From: Porphyrobacter sp. CACIAM 03H1
GTDB taxonomy: Bacteria > Pseudomonadota > Alphaproteobacteria > Sphingomonadales > Sphingomonadaceae
DNA length: 64,000 bases
Assembly (NCBI RefSeq): GCF_002215495.1
Contig: NZ_CP021378.1
Coordinates: forward strand, 1,550,764-1,614,763
Direction: 5' to 3'
Shown here: positions 47,606-55,130 of the stretch, one piece after another
Numbering within the stretch: the first letter of the stretch is position 1
Layout of the letters: the number at the start of each line of letters is the position of its first letter
Notes under the pieces: generated by a model
What the model was told of the DNA's origin: nothing
What the model saw: only the letters and a program-made list of their open reading frames with translations
The model's database searches: none
Translations under genes and position numbers: made by a program

Positions 47606-48492
47606 TGGCACGCCTCGTCCAGCAACCGCTGGTGATGGAGTGCGCTGGGTGGGATTCCTACCGCCTCCTCGACAGCGGCGCAGGGCGCAAGTGGGAGAGC
47701 TTCGGCCCCCATTCCTTCATCCGCCCCGAACCCCAGGCCCTTTGGCAGCCGCGCCGCGACAACTGGCAGGCCGCGGGCGAGTTCATTCCCGGCTCCGACG
47801 AGGATGGCGGCGGACGCTGGCAGTTCACCGGTCGCCTGCCCGACGAGGGCTGGGAGCTTTCGTGGAACGAGGTCCGCTTCACCGCCCGCCCCACGCCCTT
47901 CCGCCACCTGCAGTTCTTCCCCGACATGGCCCCGGTGTGGGACTGGATGCGCGCGCAGCTCGATGGGATGGACGCGGCCGAGACGATGAACCTCTTCGGC
48001 TACACCGGCCTCGGCACGCTGGCGCTGTCGCGGCACGGCAAGGTCACCCATGTCGATGCCTCCAAGAAATCCGTCGCCCAGGCGCGCGAGAACGCCGCAC
48101 TCTCGGGCATGGAGGCGCGCCCGATCCGCTGGCTGACCGACGATGCCGCCAAGTTCACCGCGCGCGAGGTGCGGCGCGGGCGGCGCTATGACGGGATCAT
48201 CCTCGATCCCCCCAAGTTCGGCCGTGGGCCGGAGGGCGAAGTATGGCGGCTGGAGGAACACCTCCCCGGCCTCATCACCGATTGCGCGCGCCTGCTCGAC
48301 GGGGACAGCCGCTTCCTGTTCCTCACCGTCTATGCCGTGCGGATGAGCAGCCTCGCCATCGCGGGTCTGCTCGAGGAGGCGCTCGGCCATCTCCCCGGCG
48401 TGATCGAGCACGGCGATCTGGCCGTGCGCGAGGACGGGGAAGGCGGGCGGCTGCTGCCGACCGCAATCTTCGCCAGATGGAGCAATCCATGA
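47605..48492 (+). CDS. RlmI-like class I SAM-dependent methyltransferase
   Basis: A 295-residue methyltransferase. The SAM loop is ETMNLFGYTGLGTLALS and DASKKSVAQARENAALSG follows; IILDPPKFGRGP is the catalytic DPPK/RxG loop found in rRNA m5C methyltransferases of the RlmI type. The N-terminal beta domain (about 1-100) is not a PUA domain I can identify. Target RNA is not known. Overlaps thrC upstream and the 164-residue gene downstream, each by 4 bases or fewer. Confidence 0.88.
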   Translation: MARLVQQPLVMECAGWDSYRLLDSGAGRKWESFGPHSFIRPEPQALWQPRRDNWQAAGEFIPGSDEDGGGRWQFTGRLPDEGWELSWNEVRFTARPTPFRHLQFFPDMAPVWDWMRAQLDGMDAAETMNLFGYTGLGTLALSRHGKVTHVDASKKSVAQARENAALSGMEARPIRWLTDDAAKFTAREVRRGRRYDGIILDPPKFGRGPEGEVWRLEEHLPGLITDCARLLDGDSRFLFLTVYAVRMSSLAIAGLLEEALGHLPGVIEHGDLAVREDGEGGRLLPTAIFARWSNP

Positions 48493-48983
48493 GGTTCGAC
48501 AACAAGACCGATTCCCAGATCGAAAGCTGGGCAAGCAATTTCGAGAAGGCCGGGAGGACTGACCATCCCGACTACGCTGCCATAGTGGCCGAGCGAGCTA
48601 GGCGCCGGCAGGTCAAGCAAAAGCTAAGCTTCGAGCTGTCGCTTGAGCACCTGAAAGTGCGTGCAATCGAGGGCAAGTTTACGACCTATGGCGATTTGGC
48701 GGCCGCCAGCGGGGTCGAATGGAGTCATGCTCGGCATCAAATGAACGGTCCCAAAGGGCATCTCGATACCCTGCTCGATGTATGTCGCACGCAGGGCCTG
48801 CCGCTGCTGACGGCGATCTGCGTGAATCGCGAGAATCTTGGAACCGGCACGCTAGGTGAAGATGCTCTTTCGGGTTTTGCCGACGGTGCTAGGCGTCTCG
48901 GAATCACAGTGGGGGATGAAGAAGAGTTTCACGCCCGATGCGTGGAGGAATGCTTCAATTGGGGCAGAAAACAGAGAACATGA
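48489..48983 (+). CDS. Unrecognised 164-residue protein, lower-G+C gene
   Basis: I do not recognise a family. The middle part, KFTTYGDLAAASGVEWSHAR (about 84-103), resembles the winged-helix segment of alkyltransferase-like proteins, and LPLLTAICVNRENLGTG with DALSGFADGARRLG follows; both are weak resemblances. N-terminus is charged and helical. Three 60-base lines counted by hand give 50, 58 and 60% G+C, against 68% in the adjacent methyltransferase, and codons such as AAA, GCT and TTT are more frequent. Yet ATGA overlaps link it to both neighbours. It may be an old insertion that became part of the operon. Confidence 0.75.
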   Translation: MRFDNKTDSQIESWASNFEKAGRTDHPDYAAIVAERARRRQVKQKLSFELSLEHLKVRAIEGKFTTYGDLAAASGVEWSHARHQMNGPKGHLDTLLDVCRTQGLPLLTAICVNRENLGTGTLGEDALSGFADGARRLGITVGDEEEFHARCVEECFNWGRKQRT

Positions 48984-49366
48984 CCGACTCGCTTACCCTT
49001 GAGGTCAACGATCTCGTAGTCGATGTCCTGACCGGCATCTATTCCGAGGAGACCGGCAAGCCCCAGCCGCTGCGCATTTCGGTCGCGGCGCGCTATGCGG
49101 TGGCGGATCGCTACGAGCCCGACACCCCGCTCGATGCGTCGAAGAACTACATGGACCTGAAGTTCGCCGCCTCCGAAGGCCTGCCCGCGGGCGTGCACTT
49201 CAAGCTGATCGAGGCGGTCGCGGACCACATCTGCGAGACCTTGTTCGTGCAGGATGCGAAGGTGCAGGCGGTGACGGTCAAGATCGTCAAGCTCGCCATC
49301 GCCGAGGCGGACGAGCAGATCGGCATCACCCTCCACCGCGAACGGCGGCCGGAACACGGGGGCTGA
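48980..49366 (+). CDS. folB: Dihydroneopterin aldolase
   Basis: FolB makes 6-hydroxymethyl-dihydropterin and glycolaldehyde in folate synthesis. The 128-residue protein has LEVNDLVVDVLTGIYSEE near the start and LKLIEAVADHICETLF-type segment (FKLIEAVADHICETLF) followed by VTVKIVKL; these match the tunnelling fold. A start at 48980 overlaps the previous stop. The pterin produced could also feed the molybdopterin genes indirectly; no link is claimed. Confidence 0.9.
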   Translation: MTDSLTLEVNDLVVDVLTGIYSEETGKPQPLRISVAARYAVADRYEPDTPLDASKNYMDLKFAASEGLPAGVHFKLIEAVADHICETLFVQDAKVQAVTVKIVKLAIAEADEQIGITLHRERRPEHGG

Positions 49367-49370
49367 GCGG

Positions 49371-49688
49371 ATGCAGCGGCAGCTCGAGGTCGGCCTGCTG
49401 CCCGAAGGCGCGCTCGATGCCGCGGGGGCCTTCATGGCCTTCCACCTCGAAGCCGCCCGCGCCCTGCTGGCCGATCCGGAAACCGCCGCGCTCGCCATCG
49501 TGCTGCCGCCCGCCGGGCCCGACCACCGCGACTGGCGCCTCGCGCTTGCCCGCGATCTGGCGCGCGAGGCGGCGCCCAGGCGGGTCAATGTCGTTGCCGG
49601 CCGCGAGGGCGGGGCGCTCGCAGAGACGCTGCGATTTTTGGCAAATGCGCCGGGGGTGACAGGCCAGTATCTCGTGTGCGATGAATGA
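49371..49688 (+). CDS. Small uncharacterised Rossmann-like protein
   Basis: A 105-residue protein, not assigned. ALAIVLPPAGPDHRDWRLALARDLAREAAPRR and VNVVAG suggest an alternating beta/alpha order, and LRFLANAPGVTGQYLVCD near the end resembles the last strand-helix of short-chain dehydrogenases, but no cofactor loop or catalytic residues are present. It starts 4 bases after folB and overlaps moaA by 8 bases. Confidence 0.7.
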   Translation: MQRQLEVGLLPEGALDAAGAFMAFHLEAARALLADPETAALAIVLPPAGPDHRDWRLALARDLAREAAPRRVNVVAGREGGALAETLRFLANAPGVTGQYLVCDE

Positions 49689-50745
49689 CGCCGTGCCGCT
49701 CTCTTCGCCCCGCAAGCCCGATCTGATCCTGCTCCCCGAGCTGGGCACGGCGCGGCCGCTGGTGGACGCCTTCCGCCGCCGCATCACCTATCTGCGGCTT
49801 TCGGTCACCGACCGCTGCGATCTCAGGTGCTCCTATTGCATGCCCGAGCGCATGACCTTCCTGCCCAAGAAGGACGTGCTGAGCCTCGAAGAGCTCTACG
49901 AACTCGCCACCGGCTTCATCGCCCGCGGGGTCACCAAGATCCGCATCACCGGCGGCGAGCCGCTGGTGCGGCGCGACATTGTCGATCTGTTTACGGCGTT
50001 GGGCCGCCGGTTGGGGCATGATCTGGAAGAGCTGACGCTCACCACCAACGGCACGCAGCTCGCGGCCCATGCCGAGGCGCTGGCGAAGGCGGGGGTGCGG
50101 CGCGTGAACGTCTCGCTCGACACGCTCGACCGCGCGAAGTTCGCCGAGCTCACCCGCCGCGACAGCCTGCCGCAGGTGCTCGAAGGCATCGCCGCGGCCA
50201 AGGCGGCGGGGCTCAAGGTCAAGCTCAACGCCGTGGCGCTCAAGGGCGTGAACGAGGACGAGCTTCCCGATCTCATCGCCTGGGGTCACGGGCAGGGCCA
50301 TGACGTGACCCTGATCGAGGTGATGCCATTGGGCGACGTCGAGGAGGAGCGGCTCGACCAGTATCTCCCGCTCGACGCCGTGCGCGAGAGCCTCGCGCGG
50401 CGCTGGACCCTGACGGAGAGCGCGCACCGCACCGGCGGGCCCTCGCGCTATGTCGACATTGCCGAGACCGGCGGCAGGCTGGGCTTCATCACGCCGCACA
50501 CGGGCAATTTCTGCGAGGGCTGCAACCGCCTGCGGGTGACCGCCACGGGGCAGCTTTACCCCTGCCTCGGCGGAGGCGAGCGGGTCGATCTGCGCGCGGC
50601 GCTGCGCTCCGATGCGCCCGAGGCGAACCTTTCCGCCGCGCTCGACGAGGCGCTACGGATCAAGCCCGAGAAGCACCACTTCCGCATGGACCAGCGCGGC
50701 GCGGCCCCGGCGCTGGCGCGGCACATGTCGATGACGGGGGGCTAG
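49681..50745 (+). CDS. moaA: GTP 3',8-cyclase
   Basis: Radical SAM enzyme that starts molybdenum cofactor synthesis. The 354-residue protein has the SAM 4Fe-4S cysteines C46, C50 and C53 (CDLRCSYC), TGGEPLVRRD, and the C-terminal cluster motif CEGCNRLRVTATGQLYPCL. The C-terminus ends TGG, the conserved di-glycine. ATG 49681 overlaps the previous gene. First of moaA-moaD-moaE. Confidence 0.96.
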   Translation: MNDAVPLSSPRKPDLILLPELGTARPLVDAFRRRITYLRLSVTDRCDLRCSYCMPERMTFLPKKDVLSLEELYELATGFIARGVTKIRITGGEPLVRRDIVDLFTALGRRLGHDLEELTLTTNGTQLAAHAEALAKAGVRRVNVSLDTLDRAKFAELTRRDSLPQVLEGIAAAKAAGLKVKLNAVALKGVNEDELPDLIAWGHGQGHDVTLIEVMPLGDVEEERLDQYLPLDAVRESLARRWTLTESAHRTGGPSRYVDIAETGGRLGFITPHTGNFCEGCNRLRVTATGQLYPCLGGGERVDLRAALRSDAPEANLSAALDEALRIKPEKHHFRMDQRGAAPALARHMSMTGG

Positions 50746-50751
50746 GGGCCG

Positions 50752-50991
50752 GTGGTGACGGTGGTGTTCCTCGGCAAGCTTGCCGACCTTGCGGGCGCGC
50801 CTTCGCTGGCGCTCGCGGCGCCGCTCGATTGGGCGGGGCTGAAGGCGGCGCTTCCCGGACCGCTGGCCGAGGCGGCGGACGATCCGAGGAACCGCGTGGC
50901 GCTGAACGGCGCGCTGCTCGCGGACAAGGGCGCACTGCGGGCCGGCGAGGGCGACGAGATCGCCCTGCTCCCGCCGGTGTCGGGGGGATGA
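50752..50991 (+). CDS. moaD: Molybdopterin synthase sulphur carrier subunit
   Basis: A 79-residue ubiquitin-fold protein ending VSGG, the di-glycine that is thiocarboxylated to donate sulphur. VTVVFLGKLADLAGAP starts the fold and VALNGALLADKGALRAGEGDEIALLPPV the end, both typical. Start is one of two adjacent GTG codons (50752 or 50755). Its TGA overlaps moaE. Confidence 0.93.
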   Translation: MVTVVFLGKLADLAGAPSLALAAPLDWAGLKAALPGPLAEAADDPRNRVALNGALLADKGALRAGEGDEIALLPPVSGG

Positions 50992-51437
50992 TGCGCGATA
51001 TCCGCCTGTTGCCGCAGATGTTCATCCCCGGCACGCTGATCGGGCCCTTCACCAATGCCAACCCCGGCCTCGGGGGCGTGTGCACCTTCGTGGGGGAAGT
51101 GCGCTTCGATGACGGGGTCGAGGCGCTCGAGCTCACCCATTACGAGCCCCTGACCCTGCCCGGGATGCATGACCTGGCGGATCGCGCCTTCGACCGATTC
51201 ACCCTGATGGGCCTCTTGATGGTCCACCGCGTCGGGTTGATGCGCCCGGGCGAGCCGATCGTCTGCGTCTCGGCCGCCGCGCTCCACCGCCGCGACGCGA
51301 TCGACGCGGTCGATTTCTGCATGGACCACCTCAAGAGCGCCGCGTGGTTCTGGAAGCGCGAGAAGCGCGCGGGCCAATGGCACTGGATCGAGCCGCGCGA
51401 ACAGGATCACAGGGATCTTGCGCGCTGGCAGACGTGA
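50988..51437 (+). CDS. moaE: Molybdopterin synthase catalytic subunit
   Basis: Joins with MoaD to convert cyclic pyranopterin monophosphate to molybdopterin. The 149-residue protein has GGVCTFVGEVR, LELTHYEPLTLPGM, VSAAALHRRDAIDAVDFCMDHLK and FWKREKRAGQWHWIE, with active-site Lys at 123/126. Two adjacent ATGs occur at 50988 and 50991. An FNR-type box begins 2 bases after the stop codon. Confidence 0.95.
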   Translation: MMRDIRLLPQMFIPGTLIGPFTNANPGLGGVCTFVGEVRFDDGVEALELTHYEPLTLPGMHDLADRAFDRFTLMGLLMVHRVGLMRPGEPIVCVSAAALHRRDAIDAVDFCMDHLKSAAWFWKREKRAGQWHWIEPREQDHRDLARWQT

Positions 51438-51438
51438 T

Positions 51439-51452
51439 TTGACCGCGATCAA
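51439..51452. promoter_or_regulatory. FNR/FixK-type box upstream of the small membrane protein
   Basis: TTGACCGCGATCAA matches TTGAC-N4-ATCAA. It is immediately after moaE and 54 bases before the next ATG, the same spacing as the box at 13190-13203 (53 bases). Equal spacing supports both as activator sites. Confidence 0.7.
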
Positions 51453-51505
51453 AGCAGGCGCGCCCCCGCACCGGTAATTCTCCTTCCAACATCAGGAGGA
51501 TCACC

Positions 51506-51943
51506 ATGAGCCACATCGTCCACGATCTCATCGCCCGCGGCGACGCGCGCGTCGTCGAGCTGCCCGAAGCGGCACCCGTCCGCCACCAGGTCGATGTCGA
51601 CCGCAATTTCGGCCTGCCCACCGCGCTCTACGGGGCGACCGTGGCCGGCTATCTCGGTTTTCTGGTGATCGTCGGCAGCGCCTTCGCCAACCCCGTCCTC
51701 GCGATCCCGATGGCGATCTTCGTGCTGTTCATCATCGCGGGCTTCGGCATTCCGGCGATCTGGACGCGGCTGGCAGGCAATGCCAGCGCGCCGCAGACCT
51801 TCGGCGAGTTCGAGACGCGCGGGATCATGACCAACACCGGGCGCCTCGCGCCGCGCGACGCCGCCATCCAGGTGCTGATCCTGCCGGTGCTTCTGGTGAT
51901 CTGGGGCCTTGCGGTGGCGGTGATCGCCGCCGTGGTGGCCTGA
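51506..51943 (+). CDS. Small membrane protein under a probable FNR box
   Basis: A 145-residue protein not recognised by family. It has hydrophobic segments at about 40-60, 63-84 and 124-143, and a conserved-looking soluble N-terminus (HIVHDLIARGDARVVELP). AGGAGGATCACC gives a strong ribosome site for ATG 51506. The FNR-type box 54 bases upstream suggests expression at low oxygen. It is followed by a terminator hairpin. Confidence 0.8.
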   Translation: MSHIVHDLIARGDARVVELPEAAPVRHQVDVDRNFGLPTALYGATVAGYLGFLVIVGSAFANPVLAIPMAIFVLFIIAGFGIPAIWTRLAGNASAPQTFGEFETRGIMTNTGRLAPRDAAIQVLILPVLLVIWGLAVAVIAAVVA

Positions 51944-51957
51944 AAGGCTCTCCCCTA

Positions 51958-51998
51958 GGGGCGGCGGCTCCTCTCCCCCCGCTGCCGCCCCAACTTTT
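51958..51998 (+). terminator. Rho-independent-like terminator
   Basis: GGGGCGGCGGC (51958-51968) pairs with GCTGCCGCCCC (51981-51991), 11 bp with one G-U, then AACTTTT follows. It lies 15 bases after the small membrane protein stop and probably ends that transcript. Confidence 0.7.
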
Positions 51999-52112
51999 CC
52001 TGAATTCAACGCGCCCGTCCCGTCTCTCCATCCGGCCCGCCAAGTGTACCGTCAGGGTATGGCTGCCGGGTGGGGAGTCGGGGTGGGCGGTTTGTTTCGG
52101 ATGAGAACCACC

Positions 52113-52204
52113 TTCGTTCGCCCTGAGCTTGTCGAAGGGCTGCTCTTCTTTCGAGACGAGGTCTGAAGAAAAGGACAGTGCTTCGACAAGCTCAGCACGA
52201 ACGG
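52113..52204. repeat. REP-like palindrome, subtype A copy 2
   Basis: CGTTCGCCCTGAGCTTGTCG continues AAGGGC; the right arm is CTTCGACAAGCTCAGCACGA then ACGG. The spacer is about 45 bases. It sits between convergent genes, 11 bases beyond the fnr stop codon, where its hairpin could end fnr transcription. Confidence 0.87.
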
Positions 52205-52214
52205 AACTGGGCTC

Positions 52215-52904
52215 TCAACGTCCCGAAATCTCGTGCAGCAGTTCCGGATTGCGCAGCGCGATGCCGCGCTTGCCCTCGCGCTTGATCGCGCCCATGTCCT
52301 CCAGCTCGCCGAGCTTTCGGCTCACGGTCTCGATGGTGAGGCCGAGCATGTTGGCGATCTCGCCGCGGGTCAGCGGCAGTTCGAAGAACTTGGCGAGATG
52401 GCACGAACTCTCGCTCGCGGCCGCCGCGAAATCGTGGAGCAGGGCGGCAAGCCGCGCCTCGGCGCTGGCATGGCCGGTCAGCTCGAGGAGGTTGCGGGTC
52501 GCCAGCAGGTCCGCCTGACTGCGGCGCAGCAGCGCGCGGGCAAGCGCAGGGTAATCCTCGATCGCCCGCTCGATGTCGCGCCGCGCGAAGGTGCACAACC
52601 GGCTTTCGGTCAGTGCCACCACGTCGTGATGCGCGAAAGGCGCGAACAGCTCGCCGATGAAGCCTGCGGGGTGGACGAGGGCGAGGATCTGCTCGTTCCC
52701 ATCCTGGTCAATCGCCGAGACCTTGAGCGCGCCTGTCAGCAGCGTCGCGCAGGCGGCCTCCTCGTCGCCCGCGGCGAACAGCATCTCGCCGCGCTTCAAC
52801 ACGCGGGTGCGCCCCGCGGCGGCCATGGCGTCGCGTTCCTCAGGGGTGAGCACCGCGCAGGCGGCGGTTTCCTTGACCGGGCAGGTGCTGCACGCGAGGT
52901 TCAT
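52215..52904 (-). CDS. FNR/FnrL-type Crp-family oxygen-responsive regulator
   Basis: A 229-residue Crp/Fnr protein. N-terminal cysteines C5, C8 and C16 (C-x2-C-x7-C, as in FnrN/FixK/AadR types) plus C104 can ligate an oxygen-labile 4Fe-4S cluster. The cyclic-nucleotide-like barrel spans about 30-125, followed by a dimer helix and the helix-turn-helix LTRGEIANMLGLTIETVSRKL; E-T-V-S-R is the FNR DNA-reading pattern for TTGAT. ATG 52904 overlaps the lipoprotein gene's stop (ATGA) and is favoured over an upstream GTG at 52922. Two matching boxes occur in this window. Confidence 0.92.
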   Translation of the reverse strand: MNLACSTCPVKETAACAVLTPEERDAMAAAGRTRVLKRGEMLFAAGDEEAACATLLTGALKVSAIDQDGNEQILALVHPAGFIGELFAPFAHHDVVALTESRLCTFARRDIERAIEDYPALARALLRRSQADLLATRNLLELTGHASAEARLAALLHDFAAAASESSCHLAKFFELPLTRGEIANMLGLTIETVSRKLGELEDMGAIKREGKRGIALRNPELLHEISGR

Positions 52905-53401
52905 GATCCCATCGTCTCCCACAAACGCGCAATGCCCGCATCCTCGCGGGCAAGGCTCGCCGCCACTTCGCTCTGAAGCGCGACGAGCGCCGGGTCCGGG
53001 CCGAGCGCGGCGGCGGCCTCTGCGGCGAGCGCGTCGAGCGCGGCGAGCGTCCCGGCGGTCCGCCCGCGCTGCGCATCGAGATCGGCGAGCGCGACCAGCG
53101 CGGAGGCCCGTGCCCGGCTCTCGAACGGCTGCCCGGAGGCGGCGCGTGCGAGTCGCGCGGCATCGTCTTCCCGTGCGAGGAAGGCCGCGTGCGAGGCTGC
53201 GGCGGCTTCGCGCAGCTCGGCGAGGCGGGCGGGCGGGGTGACGGGGCGAATCGGCGCGGGCGCGGCGGGTGTCGCGGGCGCGGGGCCGCTCTCGAACGGG
53301 CGCATCGCCAGCGACGGATAGTCGCCGTCGCCCCCCGCGCAGGCGGCAAGGCCCGCAGCAAGCGCAGCCAGAGCAACGGATTTTGTCAGTCGTGAACGCA
53401 T
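52901..53401 (-). CDS. Putative lipoprotein, helical
   Basis: A 166-residue exported protein. The signal ends in the lipobox LAAC (residues about 18-21) before AGGDGD. The mature part has a Pro/Ala linker (to about 58) then Ala/Arg/Glu-rich helical sequence (AELREAAAASHAAFLARE; ALVALADLDAQRG). I do not recognise the family. It is upstream of and coupled to the FNR-type regulator gene. ATG 53401 gives a proper signal peptide. Confidence 0.78.
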   Translation of the reverse strand: MRSRLTKSVALAALAAGLAACAGGDGDYPSLAMRPFESGPAPATPAAPAPIRPVTPPARLAELREAAAASHAAFLAREDDAARLARAASGQPFESRARASALVALADLDAQRGRTAGTLAALDALAAEAAAALGPDPALVALQSEVAASLAREDAGIARLWETMGS

Positions 53402-53500
53402 AAAGATCCCGTGTCTTGTTAGCATGACACTCGATGCTGGCAAAGCGTGCTTACGGAAACAGGGGTGCGACTTTTTGACGGCGCGGGCGCGGCTGGGGCG

Positions 53501-53529
53501 TTGACTTGGGCCCGCCTTTCCCCTAACGG
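53501..53529 (+). promoter_or_regulatory. Candidate sigma-70 promoter of rplU-rpmA
   Basis: TTGACT (53501-53506), a 17-base spacer and TAACGG (53524-53529). A leader of about 100 bases would precede rplU, which is usual for ribosomal protein operons. Confidence 0.5.
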
Positions 53530-53638
53530 CACGCATCCTTTACGGGGCTGCACTTGCGCAAGCCCCGCATTGCTGGTCGGTTCCTGTGGGCGTCACCACC
53601 TGTTCCGGTCACCGCGTAAGACAAGAGAGTTTAGAGCC

Positions 53639-54025
53639 ATGTTCGCTGTAGTGCGCACGGGCGGCAAGCAATATCGGGTTGCCGCCGGAGACAAGATTGC
53701 CGTTGAAAAGCTCGCAGGCGAAGCCGGCGACACGATCACGCTGGGCGATGTCCTGCTGGCCGGTGAAGGCGATACCCTCGCCGATGCCAAGTCGGTGACC
53801 GTCTCGGCCGAGATCATCGCCCAGGCCAAGAGCGAGAAGGTGGTCGTCTTCAAGAAGCGCCGCCGTCACAACTATCGCCGCAAGAACGGCCACCGCCAGC
53901 AGATGACCCTGCTGCGCATCACCGCCGTGGGCGCTGGCGAAGCCGCCAAGCCGGCCAAGAAGGCCGCCGCCAAGAAGACCAAGACCGAAGCCCCGGCCGC
54001 CGAAGCGGCCGCGTCGGCCGAATAA
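53639..54025 (+). CDS. rplU: 50S ribosomal protein L21
   Basis: The 128-residue protein starts [14 protein letters not shown], the L21 signature, and has [20 protein letters not shown], the rRNA-binding loop. A 25-residue Ala/Lys-rich C-terminal tail extends past the usual 103 residues, as in related alphaproteobacteria. The start is fixed by the universal N-terminus. Followed by rpmA after 14 bases. Confidence 0.98.
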   Translation: MFAVVRTGGKQYRVAAGDKIAVEKLAGEAGDTITLGDVLLAGEGDTLADAKSVTVSAEIIAQAKSEKVVVFKKRRRHNYRRKNGHRQQMTLLRITAVGAGEAAKPAKKAAAKKTKTEAPAAEAAASAE

Positions 54026-54039
54026 GGAGCGACTGAGCC

Positions 54040-54309
54040 ATGGCACACAAGAAAGCAGGCGGTTCGTCGCGCAACGGTCGTGATTCGGCCGGTCGTCGTC
54101 TCGGCGTGAAGAAGTTCGGCGGTCAGGAAGTGATCGGCGGCAACATTATCATCCGTCAGCGCGGGACCAAGGTGTACCCGGGCGTCAACGTGGGCATGGG
54201 CAAGGACCATACCCTCTACGCGCTCGAAGCCGGTGTGGTCCGATTCCACGCGGGCAAGCTCGGCCGCAAATACGTCTCCGTGGACGCCATGGCCGAAGCC
54301 GCAGAATAA
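54040..54309 (+). CDS. rpmA: 50S ribosomal protein L27
   Basis: The 89-residue protein reads [20 protein letters not shown], the near-invariant L27 N-terminus that reaches the peptidyl transferase centre. [20 protein letters not shown] is the core. No cleavable leader like that of Firmicutes. Ends just before a structured RNA segment. Confidence 0.98.
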   Translation: MAHKKAGGSSRNGRDSAGRRLGVKKFGGQEVIGGNIIIRQRGTKVYPGVNVGMGKDHTLYALEAGVVRFHAGKLGRKYVSVDAMAEAAE

Positions 54310-54330
54310 GCGGACGATTCGATAAAGGGG

Positions 54331-54420
54331 TCGTCCGAAAGGACGGTCCCGGTCGGTGAAAGACCGACCAGACGAGGGAGACAGGACCGTCCTCAGCCGA
54401 GGGGGTCTGTCTCCCTTTTT
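54331..54420 (+). terminator. Structured terminator region with three hairpins downstream of rpmA
   Basis: Hairpin 1: CGTCC-GAAA-GGACG (54332-54345), a GNRA tetraloop. Hairpin 2: GGTCGGT and ACCGACC (54351-54369) with a GAAAG loop. Hairpin 3: AGGGAGACAG (54375-54384) and CTGTCTCCCT (54407-54416) followed by TTTT, with inner pairs ACC/GGT and CCTC/GAGG. In addition GGACGGTCC (54341-54349) can pair with GGACCGTCC (54384-54392), which would break hairpin 3. The last hairpin is a strong terminator; the rest is more structure than a terminator needs. Confidence 0.75.
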
Positions 54421-54521
54421 CGCGTTCTCCCTCGAAAAGCTGCGGAATCATAATGTTTCGCGGCCTTAAAATTGTCATGCGGTCGCCCTAGAGGCGCCGC
54501 GGGGCGAGGAAGGGAGTTCTC

Positions 54522-55076
54522 GTGTTCCATCGCAGTCAAAGATTGCTGCTCCGGCCGATCTGGCCCGAGGACTGGCAGGCGCTGTTCGCAGGGATTGCGG
54601 ACGAGGGCGTGGTGCGCAACCTGGCGCGCGCGCCGTGGCCCTATCGCGAGGCCGACGCGCGCGAATTCGCAGCGATGCCCGCCGATCCGCTCCATCCGCG
54701 TTTCCTGATCACCCGCGCCGCCGATGCCGCAGCGATCGGCTGCATCGGCATCGGCCAGCCGGGCGATGCCGGCAGCAGCCATCCCGGCGAGTGCGAGCTC
54801 GGCTACTGGATCGCCCGCGAGCACTGGGGGCAGGGCTATGCGACCGAGGCCGGCGCAGCGGTGCTCGAGATCGCCGCGACGCTCGGCCACGAGGTCCTCA
54901 CCGCCGCACACTTCCTCGACAATCCGGCCTCGGGGCGGGTGCTGCGCAAGCTCGGCTTCGAGCCCACGGGCCGGGTCGAGCCGCGCTGGTCGTGCGGGCG
55001 CGGGGCCGAGGTCGATGCGGTGCAGTACCGCCGCCTGCTGGGGCAGGAGGCGATCGCAAGCCAGCGCGCCGCCTGA
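54522..55076 (+). CDS. RimJ/RimL-like GNAT N-acetyltransferase
   Basis: A 184-residue GNAT with LLLRPIWPEDWQALF at the start, CELGYWIAREHWGQGYATEA, where GQGYATEA is the acetyl-CoA loop, and NPASGRVLRKLGFEPTG. RimL-like members acetylate ribosomal protein or peptide N-termini; the substrate is not known. GTG 54522 is preceded by GGAAGGGAG. It lies downstream of rplU-rpmA beyond the terminator. Confidence 0.88.
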   Translation: MFHRSQRLLLRPIWPEDWQALFAGIADEGVVRNLARAPWPYREADAREFAAMPADPLHPRFLITRAADAAAIGCIGIGQPGDAGSSHPGECELGYWIAREHWGQGYATEAGAAVLEIAATLGHEVLTAAHFLDNPASGRVLRKLGFEPTGRVEPRWSCGRGAEVDAVQYRRLLGQEAIASQRAA

Positions 55077-55130
55077 ACCGGGGGCGGGCGGCTTGTCCGT
55101 GCCTGCATAATCCCCTAGTGCCGCAGCCCT

